Assembly: GCA_018436095.1 (NCBI GenBank)
Contig: JAHDMJ010000033.1
Location: 1 to 51,349, forward strand
Length of the DNA: 51,349 nt
Direction: 5' to 3'
From: Clostridia bacterium
Lineage (GTDB): Bacteria > Bacillota > Peptococcia > DRI-13 > UBA5745
Shown: positions 25,837-34,240 of the stretch, one piece after another
Position numbering within the stretch: position 1 is the stretch's first letter
Layout: every line of letters begins with the position of its first letter
The notes under the pieces: model-generated
The model's input: only the letters and a program-made list of their open reading frames with translations
What the model was told of the DNA's origin: nothing
The model's database searches: none
Made by a program: the position numbers and the translations under genes

Positions 25837-26772
25837 TCATTCTAATTGTCTATTTTGGCTTATCTTGGCGAAATTTGTACCGGTGACTCCGGCCAGAATC
25901 ATCCCCGCACCCAAAAAGTGATACCAGCTCAAAGGCTCATGAAGCACCGCCATGCCGGCAACCAGGGCTACCACAGTGGCTAAGCTGCTGAAAACGCTTA
26001 CCCGGGCGGCTTCCAGCCGGGCCAGAGCATAGGCCATCAGATACGAACTGCCTAAGGAAGAAAGGCCTCCCAGATAAAGCACCGCCAAAATAAAGCCGGG
26101 ATTTTGCAGCGGCGTCAAAAAAACGGACAGTGTACCGGCCAGCATATGTTTAATGAGCGCTAAGGCCAGGTAAAGGATAAAGCCGGGAAAAGCGATCAAA
26201 CAGGAAAGAGCAAAAGGAGAATAACGTCCGGCCAGACGCCTGGTCAAGACATTATAACCGGCCAGGGACAGGGTGGATAGCAGTAAGAAAGCCACCCCTC
26301 CGAGACTGGAATCCCCTATATTCGCCCCTTTCATCAGGGAAATAAAAACCATACCGGCTACAGATAAAAAAATAAAAAGCTTTTGCACTGCCGGGGTTTT
26401 TTCCTGCAGAAAAAGAGAGGCCAAAATCAGCGTGAAAATCGGCGCCGCCGCTTGGATAATCCCGGCCTCTGCCGAAGTCATCCTTTCCAGGCCCAGTGTC
26501 TGCAGCAAGAAAAACAGACAGGGATAAAGCAGGGATAGCAGCAAAATCCAGGGCCGGTCGGCGGCGGCAACCTTCACCTTTACCTTGCCGTTGAGGATGG
26601 GAACCAATGCCAGCAGGGCGGCAACGGCAAAGCGATAGGCCAGCAGATCAAAGGTTCCCGCCTCAGCCAGAGCCACCTTTACCAGGAGAAAAGAAAAACC
26701 GGTAATCAGCGCCTGCAAAATGGCGGCGCCGTATCCTTGATGAAGTGGAGACATACGCTTTGATTCTCCCAT
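25837..26772 (-). CDS. EamA family (DMT superfamily) permease
   Basis: A 311-residue transporter with ten predicted helices in two EamA halves. The first half has LAYRFAVAALLAL and MTSAEAGIIQAAAPIFTLILASLFLQEK; the second has ARVSVFSSLATVVALVAGMAVLHEPLSWYHFLGAGMILAG (both shown as separate pieces of the classic pattern, ending in the E-K/P motif). Such proteins export amino acids or other metabolites; the substrate cannot be predicted. It lies 67 bases upstream of the EAL-like gene on the same strand and may be co-transcribed. Confidence 0.9.
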   Translation of the reverse strand: MGESKRMSPLHQGYGAAILQALITGFSFLLVKVALAEAGTFDLLAYRFAVAALLALVPILNGKVKVKVAAADRPWILLLSLLYPCLFFLLQTLGLERMTSAEAGIIQAAAPIFTLILASLFLQEKTPAVQKLFIFLSVAGMVFISLMKGANIGDSSLGGVAFLLLSTLSLAGYNVLTRRLAGRYSPFALSCLIAFPGFILYLALALIKHMLAGTLSVFLTPLQNPGFILAVLYLGGLSSLGSSYLMAYALARLEAARVSVFSSLATVVALVAGMAVLHEPLSWYHFLGAGMILAGVTGTNFAKISQNRQLE

Positions 26773-26914
26773 CCCAAACTTAGCCTGAATAATATTATCA
26801 TTTTACCCTTCCTTGACCTTTCTGTCTACTCTCCGGACTTATCCGCCCGGGGCGTGTCCATGAAAAAGGCGGCAGACCCTCATTGCTGAAATCCTGAAAT
26901 TAGCCTTCGGCAGT

Positions 26915-27071
26915 GAGCAAAAAACGAGGCAGTGCATTAATAGTACAGCGATATTGAGCCAATGGCTGGTGATATATGCAGGTTTTTGATTGAATATACC
27001 TATAGACAAATAGCTATGCTGAACTATGTATGGCCCTCTTTTTATTTAATGCATTATCTTGTTTTTTGCTC
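26915..27071. repeat. 157-bp element bounded by 26-bp imperfect inverted repeats
   Basis: Positions 26915-26940 (GAGCAAAAAAC...TGCATTAA) and 27046-27071 match as inverted repeats at 22 of 26 positions. The interior is AT-rich and has no open frame. It could be a MITE-like insertion or a long hairpin. No clear target-site duplication is seen. Confidence 0.5.
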
Positions 27072-27079
27072 AGCAGGAA

Positions 27080-27123
27080 CCGCCGGCGTCAGGCGGCATT
27101 GCAATCGCTGACCCGGCCGGCGG
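27080..27123. repeat. GC-rich hairpin
   Basis: CCGCCGG-C-GTCAG (27080-27092) can pair with CTGAC-CCGG-CCGGCGG (27108-27123). It lies between the 157-bp inverted-repeat element and the promoter at 27140. There is no U-run, so it is not a standard terminator. Confidence 0.4.
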
Positions 27124-27139
27124 CAGGCCGGAGGCGGAT

Positions 27140-27169
27140 TTGATTCTGACCGCCTTTTTGTAGTATAAT
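27140..27169 (+). promoter_or_regulatory. Promoter of the 170-residue membrane protein gene
   Basis: TTGATT and a perfect TATAAT are 18 bases apart, about 50 bases before the start codon. Confidence 0.6.
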
Positions 27170-27217
27170 GCAGAAAAATCAGGAAATGTTCAACTCCGAA
27201 ACCTTGGGGGGAGGCTT

Positions 27218-27730
27218 ATGAAAAACCCGACAGGCATTCTCTTGTTCTTTCTTACTCTTATGGTCAGCGCCATGGCATTTTATCTAAATTTGGATAATCT
27301 GCTTTATGGCATTCCGCTGACCTTCGTCAACCATATTGCCTCAGCCCTCTTTTTGCTTGTCTGGGCTGCGCTGGCAGCCTACTCTATTTCTCATCAAGGC
27401 AAATACAGCTCTTTTTTTACCGGCTATTGGTTTCTGGCTCTAATAGGCTCCGCCCTTTGCGTAATCACTATTTCCGGCATCACCAAAATTCTGGAGCATT
27501 TGGCTTATCTCATGCTTTTTTTGCTGGCGCCCTTATTTGGCTTACGTTTTTTTCAAGTGTCCCATTTGCTTTGGGCTACCGTGATGGCTGTCATATCCCT
27601 GGCTTATGTAGTTGCCGGCTTCGCCGCTTTAGACCGGCGCGGGGCCCATGCCGGGACAGCCAAAAAATCTGTTGCGGCAGAACCGCCGCCGGACAAACAG
27701 CTTCCTACGGACAAACAGCTTCCTATGTAG
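27218..27730 (+). CDS. Hypothetical membrane protein (about five helices)
   Basis: A 170-residue protein with roughly five hydrophobic helices and a hydrophilic, proline-rich C-terminal tail. GGGGGGAGG precedes the ATG by a few bases and a good promoter lies upstream, so it is likely real. The tail ends in a duplicated DKQLPTDKQLPM, encoded by an 18-bp tandem duplication at 27691-27726. I do not recognise the family. It stands alone, 210 bases before the ECF transporter operon. Confidence 0.65.
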   Translation: MKNPTGILLFFLTLMVSAMAFYLNLDNLLYGIPLTFVNHIASALFLLVWAALAAYSISHQGKYSSFFTGYWFLALIGSALCVITISGITKILEHLAYLMLFLLAPLFGLRFFQVSHLLWATVMAVISLAYVVAGFAALDRRGAHAGTAKKSVAAEPPPDKQLPTDKQLPM

Positions 27731-27894
27731 TAAACGGACGGTAATTATGCAGCGGCGAAGCATCCCCCTGTAACTCACCTGCAATTTGCCGTCCCTTTGG
27801 AGCAATGCCGTCCAAATGGAGTGGCAAGCTATACATTTTTTTGGTAAGATAATGGATGCTTAAGATTAAGTGAAGGGGTATTTTTAACCCTTTA

Positions 27895-27910
27895 GTTAGC
27901 ATATGCTAAC
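27895..27910. promoter_or_regulatory. Palindromic operator GTTAG-N6-CTAAC before the ECF operon
   Basis: GTTAGCATATGCTAAC is a perfect palindrome, extending one further base pair on each side (27894-27911), 30 bases before the S-component start codon. The same GTTAG-N6-CTAAC occurs before the ABC exporter pair at 32444. A second inverted pair, AAGGG/CCCTT, lies just upstream (27874-27891). Confidence 0.6.
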
Positions 27911-27939
27911 TATTCTGAATATACTAAGGAGGCTTATCA

Positions 27940-28521
27940 ATGGATAATCGTTTAAGCGCCAAAGATTTTATCAATATCGGTATTTTTACCGCCCTGTATT
28001 TTCTTCTGTTTTTTGTAACCGGAATGATCGGCTACGTTCCGGTATTTATGCTGCTGATTCCCGCCCTTTGCCCCTTTGTGGCGGCGGTTGCCTTCATGCT
28101 CTACCTGACCCGGGTAAATAAATTCGGTATGGTTACCATTATGGGAACGTTGTTGGGGCTTCTCATGATGCTAACCGGTCATCCCTGGACGATCATCCCT
28201 TTTGCCATAGGGTTTCCGCTGCTGGCTGATCTGGTGCTTAAAGCCGGCAATTACCGCAACTGGACATCCATCCGGCTGGGTTATATCCTGTTTAGCCAAT
28301 GGCTGATGGGGCTGGTATTTCCCCTCTTTTTCATGAGGGATAGCTATTTTGCCAGCCTCCGGGACGGCTATGGCGATACCTATGCGGATACTTTGCTGAG
28401 CATCACGCCGCCCTGGGTGTTCTATCTCATGTTTATACTGGTAGCCGTCGGTGCTCTGGCAGGGGCTTATTTTGGCAAGGCTCTGCTGAAAAAGCACTTC
28501 CAGCGGGCGGGGATGGCATAG
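27940..28521 (+). CDS. ECF transporter S component, MptD-like family
   Basis: A 193-residue membrane protein with about six helices, first of a three-gene ECF importer (S, T, double ATPase). The N-terminus LSAKDFINIGIFTALYFLLFFVTGMIGY and the internal TGHPWTIIPFAIGFPLLADLVLK pattern fit the MptD-type putative S components (quoted as pieces). Substrate specificity resides here but cannot be read directly. The neighbouring exporter-fold ABC pair and the shared operator suggest an iron, heme or siderophore role. AAGGAGG stands 7-8 bases before the ATG. The T-component gene begins one base after the stop. Confidence 0.8.
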   Translation: MDNRLSAKDFINIGIFTALYFLLFFVTGMIGYVPVFMLLIPALCPFVAAVAFMLYLTRVNKFGMVTIMGTLLGLLMMLTGHPWTIIPFAIGFPLLADLVLKAGNYRNWTSIRLGYILFSQWLMGLVFPLFFMRDSYFASLRDGYGDTYADTLLSITPPWVFYLMFILVAVGALAGAYFGKALLKKHFQRAGMA

Positions 28522-28522
28522 T

Positions 28523-29251
28523 ATGGAGCTGATCACCTCTGCAAACAGGGATCTGTCCGCTTTTCCCCTGGACCCCCGGACAAAGATTTTACTCCTTCTC
28601 TGCGCCAATGTCGTCATTATTGGCGGCGGCTTTTCGGGAACGGCCGGAATCATCCGCGCTTTGTTCGCCTCATTTCCTTTATTTCTTCTTCTGCTGGAGC
28701 GCAAATGGCGGGCGGCGGCCTTCTATACCCTCTTTATCGGCACGGCTATGGCCTGCGAAATTTTGCTGCTCCAGCGTACCGCCGGCATATGGAATCTGCT
28801 GATCGTTATTTTTTCCGGCATATTCTCCCGCTTTGTCCCCGGCTTGGTTATGGGCTTTTACGTTGTCAGCACTACTAAAATCAGTGAATTTATCGCCGCC
28901 ATGGAACGGCTCCGGTTTCCTCCCGCCCTGATTATTCCCTTTGCCGTCATGATGCGTTTCTTTCCAACAGTGAAGGAGGAAAGCGCCGCTATTGGCGACG
29001 CCATGAAAATGCGGGGAATTCGTATGGGCGGCGGAAACGCTATTGCTATGTTGGAATACCGTGTGGTTCCTCTGCTGATTTCCACCGTTAAAATCGGAGA
29101 AGAATTGTCGGCGGCAGCCCTCACCCGGGGCCTTGGCGGTCCGGGCAAACGCACCAATATATGTGAAATCGGCTTTCGTTTGCGGGACTGGACTCTCTGT
29201 GCGATTGCAGTTAGCGCCTTGCTTATTTGGATGATGGGAGGAACGGCATGA
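28523..29251 (+). CDS. ECF transporter T component (EcfT)
   Basis: A 242-residue membrane coupling protein with about five to six helices. The two cytoplasmic coupling motifs are clear, AMKMRGIRMGG and AALTRGLGGPG, both with the A-x-x-x-R-G form. It links the S component to the fused ATPase encoded next. The start follows the S-gene stop almost directly, and its own stop overlaps the ATPase start (ATGA), so the three genes are translationally coupled. Confidence 0.9.
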   Translation: MELITSANRDLSAFPLDPRTKILLLLCANVVIIGGGFSGTAGIIRALFASFPLFLLLLERKWRAAAFYTLFIGTAMACEILLLQRTAGIWNLLIVIFSGIFSRFVPGLVMGFYVVSTTKISEFIAAMERLRFPPALIIPFAVMMRFFPTVKEESAAIGDAMKMRGIRMGGGNAIAMLEYRVVPLLISTVKIGEELSAAALTRGLGGPGKRTNICEIGFRLRDWTLCAIAVSALLIWMMGGTA

Positions 29252-30744
29252 TTGAATTAAAAGATATTTCTTTTCGGTATGGCAAGGGAGAACGTGATAC
29301 GGGCCTTTCCCATCTTAATCTCACCATACCCGGCGGCCAGGTAGTGCTGCTTTGCGGAGAATCGGGCTGCGGCAAAACGACGCTGACCCGGCTCATCAAT
29401 GGCCTGATCCCTCATTATTACGAAGGGAAGCTGACGGGGCAGGTGCTGGTTCATGGGCTGGACACGGCTAAGGTGCCGCTATACCAAACGGCTGCCACCG
29501 TAGGATCGGTCTTCCAAAACCCCCGCTCCCAATTTTTCAACGTGGACACCACCAGCGAGCTGGCCTTTGGCTGCGAAAACCTGGGCCTTGAGGAGGAGGA
29601 AATCCGGCGCCGCCTACGAAAAACCATTGGAGATTTTCGTCTGGAGCCGCTGATCAACCGCAGCATCTTTGCCCTCTCCGGCGGTGAAAAACAAAAAATT
29701 GCCTGTGCATCGGTCAGCGCCCTGGATCCCCAGGTTTTTGTGCTGGATGAGCCCTCCTCCAATCTGGACGCTGTGGCTACGGCCGAGCTGGCGGAGATGA
29801 TCCGCCTTTGGAAAAGCCAAAGAAAAACCATCATTATTTCCGAACACCGTCTCCACTATCTGCGCGACCTGGTGGACCGGGTTGTCTATTTGCAGGACGG
29901 AAAAATTGCGGCAGAATTTACAATGGAAGAGTTTATCCGGTTGCCGGCTGCCCGGACAGAAGCAATGGGCCTTCGTCCCCTATCTCTGGAGCAGCTTGCC
30001 AAACCCAGCGGCAATTTCTTAGCTCCAGGAGCGAATGGCTCCATCGCCTTTTCCAATCTGTGCTTTACTTATGCCAAATGCCGGGAAACATTGCGGATCC
30101 ATAGCCTGTCTCTGTCCAGGGGTAGTATTACGGCTGTCATCGGCCATAACGGGGCGGGAAAATCCACCTTTGCCCGTTGTACCTGCGGCCTTGAGAAAAA
30201 ATGCCGGGGAGAACTGCGGCTGGGCGCCCGAACCGTCAAGGCAGGTTCCTGCTTGAAGCATTGTTATATGGTGATGCAGGATGTGAACCATCAGCTTTTT
30301 GCCGAAAGCGTGCTGGATGAGGTGTTGCTAAGCATGGAGCGGGAAGACGCCGCAGAGGCGGAAGGTATTTTAGACAGCCTCCATCTTCTGGAGTTGAAGG
30401 ACCTGCATCCTATGTCCCTTTCCGGCGGCCAAAAGCAGCGGGTGGCCATTGCCTCCGCCATTGCCTCGGGCCGGGAGATCATCTTGTTTGACGAACCCAC
30501 CAGCGGCCTGGACCTGCGCCATATGCGGGAGGTTGCGCAAAGCCTGAAGGTTCTCAGCAAACAAGGTAAGACAATTCTTGTGATCACCCACGATCCCGAA
30601 CTGATTTTATCCTGCTGCACCGGGGTCCTGCACCTGGACCGCGGTCAGGTAGCCGCAGAGTATCCCCTGGATGGAGCGGGAGTATCCCGAATGCTGTCCT
30701 TCTTTTGGGGATTTGACAGCCGGCAGGAAAGGCAGGTGGTATAA
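29248..30744 (+). CDS. ECF transporter ATPase with two fused ABC domains
   Basis: A 498-residue protein with two ABC ATPase domains, equivalent to EcfA plus EcfA' in one chain. Domain 1: Walker A GESGCGKTT (about 37-45), signature LSGGEKQKI, Walker B VFVLDEPSSNLD, switch SEHR. Domain 2: Walker A GHNGAGKST (about 299), signature LSGGQKQRV, Walker B IILFDEPTSGLD, switch THD. Both sites look active; the first has Glu-His-Arg in the switch region. I chose ATG 29248, behind GGGAGG and overlapping the T-gene stop, rather than an in-frame ATG 21 bases upstream inside it. Confidence 0.92.
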   Translation: MIELKDISFRYGKGERDTGLSHLNLTIPGGQVVLLCGESGCGKTTLTRLINGLIPHYYEGKLTGQVLVHGLDTAKVPLYQTAATVGSVFQNPRSQFFNVDTTSELAFGCENLGLEEEEIRRRLRKTIGDFRLEPLINRSIFALSGGEKQKIACASVSALDPQVFVLDEPSSNLDAVATAELAEMIRLWKSQRKTIIISEHRLHYLRDLVDRVVYLQDGKIAAEFTMEEFIRLPAARTEAMGLRPLSLEQLAKPSGNFLAPGANGSIAFSNLCFTYAKCRETLRIHSLSLSRGSITAVIGHNGAGKSTFARCTCGLEKKCRGELRLGARTVKAGSCLKHCYMVMQDVNHQLFAESVLDEVLLSMEREDAAEAEGILDSLHLLELKDLHPMSLSGGQKQRVAIASAIASGREIILFDEPTSGLDLRHMREVAQSLKVLSKQGKTILVITHDPELILSCCTGVLHLDRGQVAAEYPLDGAGVSRMLSFFWGFDSRQERQVV

Positions 30745-30746
30745 AC

Positions 30747-31691
30747 ATGCACCAGGACCTCCCTGAGCCGGCGTCTAATGTATCTCTCCTCTGCCGGGAC
30801 AAATATTTCAGCGTCTACCGGGTAAAGGATGCAACGGGAGAGGGCCAGGTGACCTGTTACCCGGTTTTCCCCGGAATCCTGCTGTGCTACAACGACTTCC
30901 ATCTGGAGGAGTGCGACTCAGGTTTTCAGGCACTGCAAGGAAACCTCTCTATCAGCCATTGCCGGGAGGGGCGCATGGAATGGGAGTTTCGCAAAAACCA
31001 ACTCATTTATTTGGAGGCCGGCGATTTTCAAATCAGCAGTCGGCGCGGCCATACCGGCAGGTTCCGTTTCCCGCTGCGCCATTACCACGGCTTGACGGTC
31101 AGCATTTTCCCCGATCAGGCCATGGCCCCCCTTGCCGAATGTCTGATTGGCTGCAGCGTCGATCTGCCCCGGCTGGCGGAATGTATTTCATGCTGCAGCG
31201 CTCCTTTTATCATGGGAGGGGGAGCCAGAATCGAGCGGGTTTTTTCTGAATTGTATGATGTTCCCGAGAAAATACGTACCGGCTATCACCGGATTAAGGT
31301 AATGGAGCTGCTCTTATTTCTAAGCGCATTGGACCTGTCGGAGCAAAGCAGGGAACGGCCGTACTTTCACCGAACCCAGGTAGAAAAAATCCGGGAAATA
31401 AGAAGCCTTCTGGAAGAAAACCTATACCGCCATTATACGCTGGATGAGCTTTCCGCCCGGTTTGAGATTGGGCTGACCACCATGAAACAATGCTTTAAGG
31501 CGGTTTACGGCGTATCCATCTACAGCTATATGCGCACCTACCGCATGAATGCCGCCGCTGTGCTGCTGCACCGGGAAAACTGCAGCATCGGTGAGCTTGC
31601 AGCTGTAATGGGTTATGAAAACGCCAGCAAATTTTCCGCTGCCTTTAAGGAGGTCATTGGTCTTACGCCAAGCCAATACCGAAAAAATTAA
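30747..31691 (+). CDS. AraC family transcriptional regulator
   Basis: A 314-residue regulator with a divergent N-terminal sensing domain and a C-terminal double helix-turn-helix: YTLDELSARFEIGLTTMKQCFKAVYG and CSIGELAAVMGYENASKFSAAFKEVIG followed by LTPSQYRK, typical of AraC/XylS. It starts two bases after the ECF ATPase stop, so it is in the same operon. AraC regulators next to siderophore or heme transporters commonly activate them when ligand is present; whether this one does so is inference. The N-terminal domain has several cysteines (for example SCCSAP). Confidence 0.9.
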   Translation: MHQDLPEPASNVSLLCRDKYFSVYRVKDATGEGQVTCYPVFPGILLCYNDFHLEECDSGFQALQGNLSISHCREGRMEWEFRKNQLIYLEAGDFQISSRRGHTGRFRFPLRHYHGLTVSIFPDQAMAPLAECLIGCSVDLPRLAECISCCSAPFIMGGGARIERVFSELYDVPEKIRTGYHRIKVMELLLFLSALDLSEQSRERPYFHRTQVEKIREIRSLLEENLYRHYTLDELSARFEIGLTTMKQCFKAVYGVSIYSYMRTYRMNAAAVLLHRENCSIGELAAVMGYENASKFSAAFKEVIGLTPSQYRKN

Positions 31692-31698
31692 TGCAATC

Positions 31699-31727
31699 TT
31701 GACAATGTTCCTGCTGCCTGCTAAACT
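31699..31727 (+). promoter_or_regulatory. Promoter of the tetR gene
   Basis: A perfect TTGACA (31699-31704) and TAAACT (31722-31727) are 17 bases apart. The Fur-like box follows at the expected start site. Confidence 0.6.
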
Positions 31728-31748
31728 GATAATCACATTATCGATAAT
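31728..31748. promoter_or_regulatory. Fur-like box: three GATAAT hexamers at the tetR start site
   Basis: GATAAT (31728-31733), ATTATC (31737-31742) and GATAAT (31743-31748) are arranged forward, inverted, forward. Fur boxes are built from such GATAAT hexamers; here a 3-base gap replaces the usual single base. It overlaps the predicted transcription start. Confidence 0.45.
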
Positions 31749-31783
31749 TAAATTACCAGTTTGTACAGGAGGTGAATTATTAG

Positions 31784-32392
31784 GTGGCCAAACCGGACCG
31801 GTCTATTGATCCCCGTATCCTGGAGAGTGCAAAGAAAGAATTTCTGGCCCATGGGTTTGACAAAGCATCCTTAAAAGCAATCTGTCAGGATGCCGGAGTC
31901 ACCACCGGCGCCCTATACAAGCGGTATCAGGGCAAGGAAGACCTATTCTGTGCCGTGGTAGCGGACACCGTTGAGGCACTGGATGGTTTTGTGCAGCGGC
32001 GAACCTCGGTTCCAGTCAGCAGTCTATCCGACGAGACTCTGATCAAGGTATGGGAGATGGGGGAAAATATGCTGGCCTGGCTTCATTTTCTCTACCGCTA
32101 CCATGACGGCTTCCTTCTGCTGATTTCAGGTGCAGCAGGAACCCGGTATGCCAATTTCCAGCATGATTTTGTAGAAGCCATGACCACTAAGACCCACGAG
32201 TATTTTATGGAGGCCAAAAAGCGGGGCCTGACCGATGCCGATATCTCTATGGAAGAGATGCATATTCTGCTCTCGGCATTCTGGACTACAGTCTATGAGC
32301 CCTTCATCCACGGCTACACATGGGAGCAGATGGAGTCCCACTGTCAACTGATTTGCAAGCTATTCAACTGGAATCAGGTTCTGGGATTTTAA
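31784..32392 (+). CDS. TetR family transcriptional regulator
   Basis: A 202-residue regulator. The N-terminal helix-turn-helix is clear: residues about 10-50 with FLAHGFDKASLKAICQDAGVTTGALYKRYQGKEDLF (family pattern, in parts). The remaining helical domain would bind a ligand. It begins at GTG 31784 with AGGAGG 11 bases upstream. It sits between the ECF operon and the ABC exporter pair, so it is the best candidate to bind the GTTAG-N6-CTAAC operators, though AraC or a distant metalloregulator is also possible. A terminator follows. Confidence 0.9.
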   Translation: MAKPDRSIDPRILESAKKEFLAHGFDKASLKAICQDAGVTTGALYKRYQGKEDLFCAVVADTVEALDGFVQRRTSVPVSSLSDETLIKVWEMGENMLAWLHFLYRYHDGFLLLISGAAGTRYANFQHDFVEAMTTKTHEYFMEAKKRGLTDADISMEEMHILLSAFWTTVYEPFIHGYTWEQMESHCQLICKLFNWNQVLGF

Positions 32393-32408
32393 CCCGGCAA
32401 AATAAGCT

Positions 32409-32434
32409 TCCCCTTCGCCAAGGGGATTTTATTT
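32409..32434 (+). terminator. Intrinsic terminator of tetR
   Basis: TCCCCTT (32409-32415) pairs with AAGGGGA (32420-32426) around CGCC, followed by TTTTATTT. Confidence 0.8.
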
Positions 32435-32443
32435 GCACCACGG

Positions 32444-32459
32444 GTTAGCATTGACTAAC
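32444..32459. promoter_or_regulatory. Second GTTAG-N6-CTAAC operator, before the ABC exporter pair
   Basis: GTTAGCATTGACTAAC keeps both half-sites and the 6-base gap of the operator at 27895. It lies 30 bases before the start codon, the same distance as in the ECF operon. Confidence 0.6.
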
Positions 32460-32488
32460 TACCATTAATTGATAAGGAGGTTTTGCTC

Positions 32489-34240
32489 TTGTTCAAAAGG
32501 ATACTAGGGTATACCGGCGAACACCGGAAAACGACATACAAAGCCATTGCCGCCATGCTGACCGGCATGGTCATGCAGGTGCTGCCCTTCTGGTTCATTT
32601 ACCAAATCATCCGGCCCCTGCTTTTGCGGGAACCCATTAGCGCCGGATATGTAATCAGCCGCGTGGCCGCCATCGCTCTTTGCACGGTGCTGTATGCGGT
32701 GTTTTATATCTGGGGGCTGTCCCTTTCCCACAATGCGGCCTACAACACCCTGAAAAACCTGCGCATTTCCCTGCAAGGCAAGCTGGAAAAGCTGCCTCTG
32801 GGCGTGATTCAGGAAAAGGGCGTAGGCGTCATCAAAAAGATGTTCGTTGACGACATCGAAACCATTGAGCTGCCCCTTGCCCATGCTATCCCCGAGGGTA
32901 TTGCCAATATCGCCATCCCCGTATTGGTCTTTCTGGGGATGTTCATTTTCGACTGGAAAATGGCCCTGTTGGCTCTTGCTTCCCTGCCCCTTGGAGCCCT
33001 GGCCATGGCCATGATGTATCAAAGCGGCATGAGCAAAATGGCTAATTATTATACCGCAGCCCAGAAGATGAACCGTACCATCGTAGAGTATATCAACGGC
33101 ATGGAAGTAGTGAAGGTCTTCAACCGGGACGGCGAATCCTACCACCGCTATGAAAGTGATATTAAGAGCTACCGGGACTTCACCCTGGCCTGGTACAGAG
33201 CCTGCTGGCCCTGGATGGCAATTTACAACAGCCTTGTCCCCTGCGTAGCCCTCTTTGTGCTGCCGGTAGGCGCCTATTTTGTCCTGCAGGGGTATTCGAC
33301 CTTGCCCAATCTGGCCCTGGCCCTCTGCATGTCCTTCGGCATCAGCGCCCCCCTCCTGCGGGTGATGAATTTCTTCCCTACCATCGCCCGGATTGATTAC
33401 GCCGTGTCTAATCTGGAAGCAATGATGAACGAACCGCCTCTGATTCAGTCGGCGGCAGCCTTTGCCGGCAAAGATCATAGCGTGGAGTTTGAGAATGTGC
33501 GCTTTGCTTATAAAGAAACCGAGGTGCTCCACGACGTAACCCTCCAGATTCCTCAGGGCAGCCTGACTGCGCTGGTGGGTGAGTCAGGCAGCGGTAAATC
33601 CACCCTGGCAAAGCTGTTGGTCCATTTTTATGACGTGACCGATGGCGCAGTCAAAATCGGCGGCCAGGATGTCCGGCAGATGAGTCTGGAAGCCCTCAAT
33701 AATCAAATCTCCTATGTGGCTCAGGAGCAGTTTCTGTTTAATATGAGCCTGCTGGAGAACATTCGTTTGGGCAAGCCGGGGGCTGCAGATGCGGAAGTCC
33801 TTGCCGCCGCCGAAAAAGCCCAGTGCGGCGAGTTTCTCATCCGTCTCGAACGGGGTATCCACACCATGGCCGGAGACGGCGGCAAACAGCTTTCCGGCGG
33901 CCAGCGCCAGCGTATTTCCCTAGCCCGGGCTATCCTCAAAAACGCACCCATCGTGGTGCTGGATGAAGCCACCGCCTTTATGGACCCGGAAAATGAGGAA
34001 AAGATGAACGAGGCCATCGCCCAGGTCATCCGGGGCAAGACGGTGATTGTCATTGCTCACAGACTGCATTCCATCATCAACGCCGACCAAATTTGCGTAA
34101 TGGACGGAGGCAACCTGGCCGCCGCCGGAACCCACGAAGAATTATTAAAAACTTGTCCGGCCTATCAGAAGCTGTGGCAGGCCGCCGAGGGCAGCGCCCG
34201 CTGGAGGGTCAGCACCGCTAAGGAGGTAGAAAAAGCATGA
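32489..34240 (+). CDS. ABC half-transporter, exporter fold (first of a pair)
   Basis: A 584-codon reading frame: a six-helix ABC exporter transmembrane domain (about 1-300) and a C-terminal ATPase with Walker A GESGSGKST (about 364-372), LSGGQRQRI, Walker B VVLDEATAFMD and switch IAHRL. It probably pairs with the next gene as a heterodimer. The exporter fold also includes siderophore importers such as IrtAB and YbtPQ, which matters given the ECF and regulatory context. The start is TTG 32489, 8 bases after AAGGAGG; a TTG two codons earlier is only 2 bases from it. The stop overlaps the next start (ATGA). Confidence 0.9.
   Translation: MFKRILGYTGEHRKTTYKAIAAMLTGMVMQVLPFWFIYQIIRPLLLREPISAGYVISRVAAIALCTVLYAVFYIWGLSLSHNAAYNTLKNLRISLQGKLEKLPLGVIQEKGVGVIKKMFVDDIETIELPLAHAIPEGIANIAIPVLVFLGMFIFDWKMALLALASLPLGALAMAMMYQSGMSKMANYYTAAQKMNRTIVEYINGMEVVKVFNRDGESYHRYESDIKSYRDFTLAWYRACWPWMAIYNSLVPCVALFVLPVGAYFVLQGYSTLPNLALALCMSFGISAPLLRVMNFFPTIARIDYAVSNLEAMMNEPPLIQSAAAFAGKDHSVEFENVRFAYKETEVLHDVTLQIPQGSLTALVGESGSGKSTLAKLLVHFYDVTDGAVKIGGQDVRQMSLEALNNQISYVAQEQFLFNMSLLENIRLGKPGAADAEVLAAAEKAQCGEFLIRLERGIHTMAGDGGKQLSGGQRQRISLARAILKNAPIVVLDEATAFMDPENEEKMNEAIAQVIRGKTVIVIAHRLHSIINADQICVMDGGNLAAAGTHEELLKTCPAYQKLWQAAEGSARWRVSTAKEVEKA

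Noticed and set aside
27895-27910. DtxR/IdeR iron box
   Set aside because: The half-sites GTTAG/CTAAC look similar, but the gap is 6 bases instead of 1, so the known box does not fit.
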